This document shows positions 35,071-45,392 of a stretch of DNA of 64,000 bases, in pieces (positions within the stretch are counted from its first letter, which is position 1; the number at the start of each line of letters is the position of its first letter). The DNA lies in the NCBI GenBank assembly GCA_029876055.1, contig CM056874.1, positions 8,308,001 to 8,372,000 of the forward strand. Reading direction: 5' to 3'. Under the pieces are notes generated by a model. It worked only from the letters and a program-made list of their open reading frames with translations. It searched no databases and was not told where the DNA came from. The DNA comes from Madurella fahalii (Eukaryota > Ascomycota > Sordariomycetes > Sordariales). A program made the position numbers and the translations under genes.

Positions 35071-37403
35071 GATGGGTAGCTTCAACTATGATGATTTCAA
35101 AATGGGTGTAGGTCTTCGAAGCTACAAGCAGATGAGAGTGACAGCAAAGGGCCCGCTGGTGAACGGCAACTGTTTTCCGCCTCCATCTTATATACAACCC
35201 AACCCACATCCACCTTGTACTGGCCGCATGGTTACAGGCCAGGGTAAGGCAGACCAGGAGGCGGCACGGAAGGCTGCAAAGCGTCTGTGGCTGAACTTCG
35301 CCTGATAGGCCTCCAGTGCATTGCAGCTGGTAGCCAACCCTTGCCCGGCGCGTAACTGCGACACAGTTCTGCTCATGGCTATGCAATCGTATCAGGCGGG
35401 CCACAGCCTTGCTGAACACACTGGAACAACAGGCCTAGAGGACTAAGGAGAGATTTACTCGGCCGCAAGTGTCAAAACACTGCCAGCTGGGTGTGAAGAA
35501 GCAATTTATAGGAGACACAAGATGTCTGAAGTAAAGGTGATCTTGTCCAATCCGTTTCAGAGTACAGTGAGCACTGTGTGAGCTGCAAAGAAACGTGTGC
35601 TGGGCTTGCAAGAACATATGCAAGTGTGGTGGGATTTGAGCCGTCCGTTGAACAGGAACCAACAGCAGGAACCAACAGCAGGAACCAACAGCAGGAACCA
35701 ACAGCAGGAACCAACAGCAGCAACCTCGGAGGCACCCCGTCGGCATTGGCTTACGAAGTCGATTGCTCGTGCGAGCACCTTGCAATCGACACCGCGTGTC
35801 TCGCGGGAAGTTGCATGCTGCTTCGTTATGTATTATTCGGCCGCTCTCATCGGCTATGGCGTTCGTCACCGCGGCTCCCGATGTCCCTAACCGTGTGCCT
35901 ATCACGTTCAAGTCGGCAGTTTGGAAAAGTAGCAACCGCATCAAGGAAGGGAAGTACCTCAGTACTGGCAAAGCAGTTTCATCAGATGCTCTCGTATCAT
36001 ACCCGCACGATCCAAGGTTTTGTCAGACACCACTCAGAGCTTACCGGTCCATTCGCTTGTTTGTCAAGCCTGTGTGCCGGTATATTTGGGGCAGCTTCAA
36101 TGTGTGCGTACCTGTCGATCTGGAGTGGATATGCGCTTCGCCGGCCGAGATGCTTGCTGTCCTTACTGGCTTACAGAATGTGGTATTGACGAGATAGGCT
36201 CCAAGGAGCGACGTGATATATTCGATCGTGTTTGGCGGGGGCTCAGGGATGTAATCGAGGAGGAAGACTGGAGCTCAAGGTGGTCCCGAAGCATGGGCTC
36301 TATTTGGATGCACAAGAGTTGGGAGTCAAGGTGGATCTGGTACTAGCATTGCCTTTAAGTGGGTAAATGTCATGTCCTTCCTCTTCGAAGACCACATCTG
36401 TCCTAGATTCCCCCGCCTGCCCCCAAAGGTTAAGAGATGCTCTCCAAGGATTAATGTAAGGAGTCTGCAAAGGTTGTTGGGGGAAAGGTAGTGGATCATG
36501 AAAAATGCACAGACGGCTTGAAGCTTCTGTTTGGTGAAGGTAGTTTAATTTCACCGCCTTTTGTCCGTTTCACCCCTCCCCCCCTTTTTCTTTCACCCAT
36601 CCTTATCCCTTCCAGTATCGTACGTTCGCTAGGAGAGACCGCAACCAGGATATCCGTCGTATTGCGATTCATATCAACCATTGCCTCCTCCACAACGGCA
36701 CTGTCACCCGATGAGTGGCTCGACGTTTGATTAGCTTGATCCGTTCTATCTATGTGTGCTGTCCAGCCCGCAACGTCTCCTATCGGTCGACCTCCTCAGG
36801 ACGGATCATCCTCCATGCTCAAGATTGCTGGGATCTATGGTGGGTAGCTCAGAGTTGCTTGTCTCAGAATTACTTGCCAAACATGCTGAGTGCCGGCAAG
36901 TGTGTCCGGAGGCAAAATACGCTCACATTAAATCCTGCATCACTCTCGGTGAGCAGCAATCGTCACCTTCCAAGTAAGGAGTTGGTATTAACACAACTGG
37001 AGTCGGTAAACACCGCCGCCCACCCACCTGCGATATGTGAAGCGCCTAAACTTCAAGTACGCGATCGCCCTTGGTCTCGAAATAGTTATACTTTCGAACG
37101 TACCCTAGGTATACCACACAACCCGCGCCGCGACCTCCCTGTCTACTAAGTACATCTAGCCGTGCAAAGCCATAGCAGTCCAAGGCAGACCAACTGCCCA
37201 CGACCCGCCTAACAACCCCTTAATAGCCCATCATACAAACGTCCCCTGTTTCTCCAAGCCGAGAAAGGAAAACGCTCCAGTTGAAACCTCAGCAAACCCC
37301 CAGGGCATCTATTAATCATCATTCCATCTAAATATGTACGGCATAACCATGAACGTCGTCCCCTCCCCCTTTCCTCTCGTTTGGGGAGAACAAGCAGAAA
37401 GAC
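35071..37403. other. Intergenic region with minisatellite and possible relic
   Basis: 2.3 kb with no supported gene. A 13-nt minisatellite is listed separately. At 36045-36350 one plus frame reads QACVPVYLGQL, similar to GKVVPVFLGNI in the kinase-like pseudogene at 55.7-58 kb, but the flanking residues do not extend the match. It could be a very old relic of that family. Confidence 0.35.
35654..35718. repeat. 13-nt minisatellite, five copies
   Basis: Five perfect tandem copies of AGGAACCAACAGC, followed by a partial variant unit. The period is not a multiple of three and the surroundings are non-coding, so it is a plain tandem repeat. Confidence 0.95.
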
Positions 37404-40400
37404 TCAAACCGCCTGACTATACCCCCTCCCCAACCGGCCCCCACCACCACTCGCCCCGTCCCTCCCATACCGCCACCACTTCCTCCCCTCGTCCACCCAA
37501 AATACGCTGCTACACAGCATCACCAGCCCGGCCAGGTCCCTCCACCCGAGCGCCTCCGTCTGGAACACCTCCTGCAGCCAAGGCAGATACACCACCATGA
37601 GCTGGCCCATCAAGCTGAGCGACACAGCCCAGTTGAACAGCACGTTGGCGAACAGGCCGACCTCGCCGCGCAGGACCGACTTTGATTCGGAGCGGCAGGT
37701 GAGCGCGTTGAACATGTCGAACAGCACAAAGCAGGTAAACGTCATGGTCGTGTCGCGGCGCGTCACCTGGCCGTCGTGCATCTCGCGCGTGTACACCAGC
37801 ATGGTGCCGGCCATGATGATGGCCGCCTGGGTCAGGACGCGCGCGACGAGGGGCCGGGTGAGCACCGCGTCGTTGCGCCGGCGTGGAGGGCGGTTCATGA
37901 CGTCCTTGTCCACGGCCTCGACGCCGAGGGATTGGGCGGGAGGGCCGTCCATGATGATGTCTATTTTGCGAAAGCGGTTGTTGTTAGTTTCGGCGGGGGG
38001 CATATAGAGAACGGGAGGGGCTGATGGGCCAGGGGAAGCTATTTTCCCGGGGGGGGGGGGGGGGGGTGGCTGAGAAGGGACTTACTGATCCAGAGAATCT
38101 GCATTGCATTTAGCGGAGACTTGAACCCCAAGGCGGTGCAGATCAGGACAAGAGACAGGCCGGCGGCGCTCGTGCTAAGCTGAAAGGTTAAGAAGTTTTG
38201 AATGTTGTTGAAGATGGCTTTGCCCTCCTCGACTGCGTGTAGGATGGTCGAGAAGTCGTCGTCGGTCAGGATCATGTCGGCCGCCTCCTTGGCGACGTCG
38301 GTGCCGTGCATGCCCATCGCGATGCCAATGTCGGCCTTTTTGAGCGCTGGCGCATCGTTGACCCCGTCACCCGTCATGGCGACAATATCGCCCCGCGACT
38401 GCAGGGCCCTGATGATCTTCATCTTGTGATCTGGGTTCGTCCGGGCGAAAATCGTCGTGTGATCCATCGCCCTCGATAGGTCTTCGTCTGACATGGCATC
38501 GATTTCGTCGCCTCGCAGTACAGGCTTGACAGTAATCTGGTTCGCGGAGTGCTCTGTCGGGATGGCAACTGCCATGCCCAGTTGCTTCCCGATCGCAGCA
38601 GCGGTGGTCTCGGCATCACCGGTGATCATGATAACCTTGACGCGGCCGCGCATCAACTTTCTAATTGAGCGGCCGACGCCGGGCCGGGGAGGGTCACTCA
38701 TGCCAACTAGACCGGCAAAAGTAAGCCCTCTGTACTGCTCCTCAACACCGTGGTGGATCGGGCTGTCGGGGCTGTTGCTCCTAGCACCCGCCATCGCAGA
38801 TCTGTTTCTTGCAGATCTTGTCACGGGCCCGCTTGCAAACGCCAGAACCCGGAGACCCTGAGATGCCATTCCTTCTGCAGCATCCAGCGCCTCTTGCCGC
38901 CGGCTCGCATCCAAGACGATCTCTCTACCATCCTTAGTGACGTACGTATCGCACGCTTCGAGAACCTTATCAATTGCGCCTTTGATGTAGGCAAAGTCCT
39001 TGTCGTTCTTACCGCCTTCGGTGCCGATAGTGACGCCCATCCACTTGCGTTCGGAACTGAAAGGGGTCTCGCTGACTCGCGGCCCTATCGAGTCCCGAAT
39101 GTCGTGCTCCTTGAATCGATCCAGAAGGTCAAGCATCGCGACATCGGTAGGTTGTCCGACCCACCGCGTGTACGTCGATGTTTGGCCCCTACCCTGCGTG
39201 GATGACAGCACGGCTCTAGCAGCTGCACCGTTTTCGGTGTACTTCCGGGCGAGGCGTGCGTTATTGGCAATGTTGCCAATGCGCATGATTCTGAGTGCGG
39301 CAGGATCAGGCTTGCTCTCCGTCGCTTCATCATCGGAATCCACGTCAAAGGCATCATCAGCGCCAAAGAACCACATCTTGGCGGTCGTCATATGATTCGT
39401 CGTCAGAGTCCCTGGCTAGGGTCAGCGCCGTGATCATCTTGGTTGAAATAAAATTCTAGCTTACCTGTCTTGTCTGTGCAGACTACGTTGACGGACCCCA
39501 GCGTCTCAACCTTGGGCATCTTCCGGACAATGGCATTGTGCCGGGCCATCCGGTGTACGCCCAAGGCGAGAGTAACGGTGACGATGATGGGGAGGCCTTC
39601 TGGGATGGCCGCGACTGCTAGAGAAATCGAGATGGTAAAGATCTCGAGCAACTTCTTACCCTGGAACCAACCGATAAGGGAGATGAGCCCGATGATGACA
39701 AAGGACATCTTGCTCAGCTGGGTCCCTAGTTCATCCATTGAAACCTGTAGCGGCGACCGGGGACTCTCAGTTCCAGAGACACTTGTCGCGATCGTACCAA
39801 AGTGCGTGTTGCCACCGGTCGCAAACACGATGCCTTGTCCGTGTCCTGATTTCACTAGGGTTCCCATGTAAGCAATATTTTGCGGTCCATCTTCCCCCTT
39901 GGCGTCGCCAGACGACCCATTAAGCGGCGCGGCAAACGAAGGGCTAGGCAGTTGCAAGGTTGTGTTGCCGTAGTTGGGCAAGGCAAGTCCATGTCGACGG
40001 CGCGCCTCAGCCGTAACTCTGACGGGCTCATTCTCTCCCGTAAGATTTGACGCATCAATGGTCAGATCGCTAGCCTTCGTTACCCGAATGTCGGCGGGGA
40101 TGCGGTCACCGGTGGTGAACAGCACCAGATCGCCCGGAACCAGTTGCGCAGCCATGACCTTAGATGACGTTGCCTCGAGGACCTCTTCTTCGGGGGTAAC
40201 GGAGCCGTCAGTCAGCTCAGGGGTCTTGTCGCCGGTGCCTGGCCAATTCGGGGAGCGCGATCCCGACGACGGCTTGGGTGCCTGTTTTCGGACAAGGTGC
40301 GCATGGTTCGGAACCAGATGATTGAGCGCCTCGATCGACTTTTCGGAACGGTATTCCTGTATAAACCCGACGCTCACAACGATAGTCACTGCTACCGTGA

Positions 40401-40864
40401 TGCTCACGGCATCGTCCATGTTCCCTACCACAATCGATGCGCCAGCCGAGACTAAGAGCAACACTATTAACGGCTCCTGGAACTGTTTGAGGAAGCGCAA
40501 CCATATCGGTTCCGGCTCGTCGTGGGGTATCTCGTTGGGGCCATAGTCGCGTAATCTCGATAAAGCTTCGCCGGGGGTGAGGCCATGTGTTAATGATGTT
40601 TTTAGTCGCATGGCAACTTCGGTCGGGGTCAGGAGAGAGTATTCGTCGGCCACACTCTGGTCAATTCGTGTTAGCGCGCCAGCGCGTCTTGGACAGTTGC
40701 GGTAGAAACCCTACTCTCGACTGCGCAGATGTCGTCCGATGGCTGGTTGTCGAACTGGACCGCGACATCTCTATGTCTCTGGGGCTTGCAAGCGGCCCTA
40801 GCTCTTGCGACTTGGAGTACAGCGGCAGCGCATCGTCGCCATCTTTCCGCATGAACCGCTCCAT
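37404..40864 (-). CDS. pmr1: Golgi Ca2+/Mn2+ P-type ATPase (PMR1/SPCA)
   Basis: Pumps Ca2+ and Mn2+ into the Golgi lumen for glycosylation and ion detoxification. Four exons: 40715-40864, 39465-40656, 38086-39411 and 37404-37960, 1074 aa. The cytosolic N-terminus runs into the cation-ATPase N-domain (LTPTEVAMRLKTSLTHGLT). The A-domain has LTGENEP, M4 has AIPEGLP, the phosphorylation motif DKTGTLT carries Asp445, and the hinge MTGDGVNDAPALKKADIGIA lies near residue 790. The QILWINIIMDGPPA block that follows, rebuilt across the last intron, is typical of SPCA pumps. Intron 1 has a consensus GCTAAC branch point. Intron 2 (53 nt) splits the Gly codon of DKTG. Intron 3 contains an 18-base G run. 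A Ser/Pro/Thr-rich insert between the N-domain and A-domain is longer than in yeast. Confidence 0.93.
38049..38066. repeat. G18 homopolymer in an intron
   Basis: Eighteen consecutive G on the plus strand (C on the coding strand), just inside the last intron of the PMR1-type gene, 20-37 nt after the donor. It would show as a pyrimidine tract in the pre-mRNA. Confidence 0.95.
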
Positions 40865-42391
40865 CTTGAAATCGGAATGGGATAACGATAACCGCGGGGA
40901 CCTGGGCGCAAAGGACCCCGAAAAGGAGTCGTCGACTTAACCGAACGTCATCAACGGCTTCGGTGGCAGCGGGCAGCAAGAACTGCCGGTGCGAACAATA
41001 CAATAAAAAGAATGGTCGTGTAAATCTCTTAATCAATACACAAGGTGAAAAACAACACCATTGCCGGTGTGTGGGAACTCTTCTTTTTTTTTTTTTTTCC
41101 GTTTTTTCTTCTTTTTTTTTCCCCCGTTTCGATCGACGTGTAGGTTGGAGGCGGAACCTGTTGGAGCGAGCCGAGACCAGTCGCTCGTGGAACGTGTTTT
41201 AATCCACGGGCCACAGGCCTGCCGCTTCCCCAAATCTGGGCCCTCGGGCGTTTGACAGGGGTCTTATGCGGCTGATGGAAGAAGGGGCGCCAGACCCAGC
41301 ATGCCAGGAACGGCGCGCACTGGGCTGGCTCGGGCGAGCACCCGGCTCCCTGGATTGGAGATCACTACGCCGCAGCTACTGCAAGACAACGGCCGTTTTG
41401 GTGGAATACAGCATTGCATGCCCTGCAAATTGGATACTGCAGCCATGGAGTCCAGCAAAACCTTACAATGGCCGGCGCTTTGCGCATGAGCCGCGCATGG
41501 CAAGGTACAGTACCACGCGAGCGAGGTATTTCCAATCACCCCTAGGCCCCCGTTGCACAAGATGCATCGAGTTAGGAATCATGTAAGGTAAATGGAGGGA
41601 CGGAACAGAGGATACAAGGCGCCAGGCATCATCAAAACATAAAATGCGTGAAAAGATAAGAGAGTTGAAAATGTAGGAGGCCGATAGGTGTCCGCCAAGC
41701 CATCAGTTCTTTGCGTTGCTGAAGACGCATTGACTTCTATGTACTTCGTACTTCGTACACCGTTGTGAATGGATGTGAATGGATGGGTCCGTTTCTGGAA
41801 GCAGGGTATGGCTGGGGCCGATCTGACCGCTCAACCGCCAATCCACGTGACTCTTCCGTTGGACGGGGGTTGGCTGATGTAATCGGTACAGCGTAATTCA
41901 CGGGTGGCTGGTGGGGCGACTCACCCAGCCTCTCAAATTTCGCAGGGGCTTGGGATTTTCTCACGGACGACGCTGCACATTCCCACAACCGCCTCCGAAC
42001 CTCCCCTCCTTTTCTTCCCCGACCATTCGTCAGTGCTTCATCTCGACCATCGCCTTTTGCTTGCTATCGCATCTGAGTTAGAGCGCATTGCATTGCCCCG
42101 GACGTCTCTCGTCGACGCTCCGCGGTTTTTTCTCGATTGCGCCGGCCGATGACGGTCGCGGACCCCGTTACTTAAGTTTCGACACGCGCCATTGCCCAAA
42201 CAACGCAACGCGCTTGCTTGTTTACCTCGATCGTCCAACAGCCCACCCCCCATCGTCACCGCCACCCCACCAGTCGCGTCCCTCCTGTCGCGCGCGGCCG
42301 ACCCGTCAACCCAGACGATCGAGCAATTGCTGTATCTACTACCTACCTGTCATTGACTGCGCACGTTGTTGTCCTCGCTACCGCCGTCGCC
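40865..42391. promoter_or_regulatory. Divergent promoter region, PMR1 / RAD21
   Basis: 1.5 kb between two divergent genes. T-rich runs lie at 41082-41121. A CCAAT box (41838-41842) sits next to a CACGTGA E-box (41844-41850), about 545 nt upstream of the RAD21 start. No intervening gene is supported: the ORFs here are short and without domains. Confidence 0.4.
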
Positions 42392-44345
42392 ATGTTCTGG
42401 TCGGGCACGCTGCTCAGTGCCACCGGCCCGTTGGCCAAGGCCTGGCTCTCTGCCAACCAGGAGCGCAAAGTATCCAAGGTCCAGATCTTGCAGCACAACC
42501 TGCAGGACAGTGTGGATGCCATCATTGCCCCTAATGACGCCCCCCTCGCCCTCCGCCTGAGCGGCCAGCTGCTGCTCGGCGTCGTCCGCATATACAGCCG
42601 CAAGGCCCGCTATCTCCTAGATGACTGCAATGAAGCCTTGATGAAGATCAAAATGGTATGATCCCCACGTCTATCGGATGCATCCGCGAACCACCACCCG
42701 CTAACGCGCCCAGGCTTTTCGGTCGACGGGAAACCACGACATACCCACAAATTTGCATGTACAGAACAAGGAGTCGCTCATGCTCCCGGACCGCATTACC
42801 CCATACGACAACCTCGACTTGCTGCCGCCACCAAGCTCGGACTTTCTCGCTTCGCAACTCGAAGAGGTGACGGCGACCCCCGTTAGCAGCCGCAAGGGTC
42901 GTCCGAGCAACCGCGACATCAACCTTCAGGAGGATTTCAACAACAGCCAGTTCCTCCAAGATACTACCGGGGACGATGACGAGCTAGCTCTAGCGAACAT
43001 GGATGATCTCGATTTGGAGCTCGACTTCGGCATGGACATTGATGAACGACCGACAAAGCTCATGGACAAGAGTGTGGAAATGGGCAGAGATGCGCCTGAC
43101 GCCAGGCCGATCGAGGAAGACATGTTCAGCGAGCTGGATGTCGGCGGCCCCAACAAAAATCGCCGAGAGCGCGAGCCATCTTTGGGACTTGATCTGGATT
43201 TCGGTGACGGGATTCACATCGCCGATGGGGAAGGAGATATCCAGATGGGTGACGACGACCTGCAGTTCAACATCGGAGATCAGTCGGCCATGCCTGGTTC
43301 GGCTGCCCCGGATATGACTCGTGCGCGCATATCCGAGTCGCCGCTGTCGGATATCGACGAAGAGTTCGCCAAGGAGGTTGAGATGGAGTATAGCCGTCAC
43401 ATGAACACGGATATGTACGAGCCAGGCGACGATCCGACGGCATCGACCATCAACGCTCCCCAACGCCACAAGAAAAGAAAGCTCCTCCAGCCCGACGAGC
43501 AGACTATGCTGTCGAACGCCCAGATCAAGGAGCAACAGTCAAAACGCGACAACATTCTCAAGCCACAATCATTCCTTACCCACGATCCCTATATTGTCGG
43601 CCTGATGGATCTCCACAAGAACGGCGGTTTTGTTAACAACATCCTGTTCGAGGGCCGCAGTGATGGCTGGGCTCCCGAGCTAAAGGGCCTGTTGTCCCTC
43701 GGTTCCATTCGGCCAAACGAGCTGAAAAGAAAGCGCGACAGTGGTGTCGCCGATATGGACAGCGAGGACGAGCAAGGCAGGTCAAAGTCGCCCCGTCTCG
43801 AGCTCCCTGAAGACGAGACGACGCTTGGCTTGGACGGAACAGTCGCCGGCAACCAGAGCATCGCGGCAGATGGCACGGTCCTCGAGATCCCTGCCGACGA
43901 CACGGCTATCTTCCACGGCGACGATGAGGATGAGAGACCTGGGTCAAGAGGCGGTGCACCTTCGAGCCCCGTCCCCGCCTTTGACGAAACTACCATGCCG
44001 CTCGTACACCCCGCCGACAGCGGCCCTGTATCGATTGGCACGAAGCACGCCGTGCACATCCTCCGGGATCTCTTCGGTGCCGAGGCGGCTACCAACGCCG
44101 AGAAGCGCAAGAAGACGGCTGTCGTGTTCCAGGAGCTCCTACCGGAGAAGAAGACGACAAAAGCCGACGCCACCAAAATGTTTTTCGAGTGCCTTGTTCT
44201 AGCGACCAAGGACGCCATCAAGGTTGAACAACCCGAGGGCTCCCTCGGTGGGCCCATCCGCGTCCGTGGCAAGCGAGGACTGTGGGGTGACTGGGCTGAG
44301 CGCGAGGCTGGTGGTGAAATTGCCCGTGACCAACAACAAACGCCT

Positions 44346-44381
<36 letters not shown>

Positions 44382-44438
44382 GGCGACGAGCCTGAGCATG
44401 CTGTGCAGACAACTGCGGCGGTGACTGTTGAGGCGTGA
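42392..44438 (+). CDS. rad21: Cohesin kleisin subunit Rad21/Scc1
   Basis: Closes the Smc1-Smc3 ring that holds sister chromatids together and is cut by separase at anaphase. Two exons, 42392-42655 and 42714-44438, phase 0, intron 58 nt with a CTAAC branch point; 662 aa. The N-terminal kleisin domain starts MFWSGTLLSATGPLAKAWLS and includes RIYSRKARYLLDDCNEALMK. The middle is acidic and disordered with many DLDLELDFG-like stretches. The C-terminal winged helix (about residues 575-650) shows KMFFECLVLATKDAIKVEQ and then GKRGLWGDW. A separase-like site SVEMGR ends at Arg213 (codons 43071-43088) and closely resembles the yeast Scc1 sites. A run of 12 Gln precedes the C-terminus. It is the mitotic kleisin rather than Rec8, judged by the N-terminus and length. 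Confidence 0.93.
44346..44381 (+). repeat. CAG/CAA tract encoding 12 glutamines
   Basis: Nearly pure CAG triplets with one CAA, in frame near the RAD21 C-terminus, after the winged-helix domain. Length polymorphism would be tolerated in frame. Confidence 0.95.
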
Positions 44439-45392
44439 GGTTGATATGCTGCATCTCTTAGGGGCAAACTTAACCACTATTAATATCGGCTTTGGCTTGG
44501 TTTGGATTTGGGTTCATTGTATAGCATTATAAGGCATCTCGTCTTGTTTTGGCCGGTTGGTTTTTTTTCATGTTTTATTTTCGTTTTCCTTTTCCTCTAT
44601 TTTCGGTCGTCGTCAACATGACCGAGCGGCGTTTGGCGCTCCGGAAGACTGGAAGATACCAATGGATGTTGGAAGGCTCTGGTCGTTTCCTTTTTTTTTT
44701 TTTTTTTTTGACAGAAAAACACCATGGATGGGTCTCATGGGGATGCTTGAGGGAGCTGATATTTTTCAAGGGTTTGGTTTGGTGGCATGGAGTATCGTCA
44801 GAAAATGGAAGTATTGGCTATGGGGGTTTTGTGTCAGTGTTGAGCATGCTGCTAGGGCTTTGTTGCGATTTTGTGTGGAACGATGGGGGGATGCTTGTAG
44901 GATATCATGCTGCTGTAGCCTCGTAGGTAGCTTAGTATATCGATTCGGGTTGATATGAGATTATTGGCCTATTCCGAACAATGTTCTTCTGTTCGTTAAT
45001 GTTGCAATTGTGACGGAACTGTACGGCTTAATTTCTCGAGAGGCATTGCAGGCACGAGGCCCCTAGTGTAGGTTTGTTAACTCGATCAGGGAGTTATGAC
45101 AACATTTCCTTATCTGTAGATTTATTGCCATTGTCAGACAAGAGTAGTAGGAAGAGGAAGTAGTAGGAAGAGGACATAGTTGTACAGAGTTCAAAACTTC
45201 ACATTCCCATATCTGGAGTAACACTTTTCCGCATTATGTACTCAAGACTCCACGGCTATATACACCCTACGCCGTGCTTACCAACCATATTCGCAACAGA
45301 ACTTAACCTTGCGGGTTTGAACTCGAAGCCAACTCTTTCAAAAATCATGTCACAACCATCAAAGACTGAAGTCCATCGACGGAAACCGGTCC
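44439..45392. other. Convergent intergenic region
   Basis: Lies between the 3' ends of RAD21 (+) and the S9C peptidase gene (-). It contains T-rich runs (44689-44709) and a short duplicated unit AGTAGTAGGAAGAGGA near 45144-45177. No gene is supported. Confidence 0.5.
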
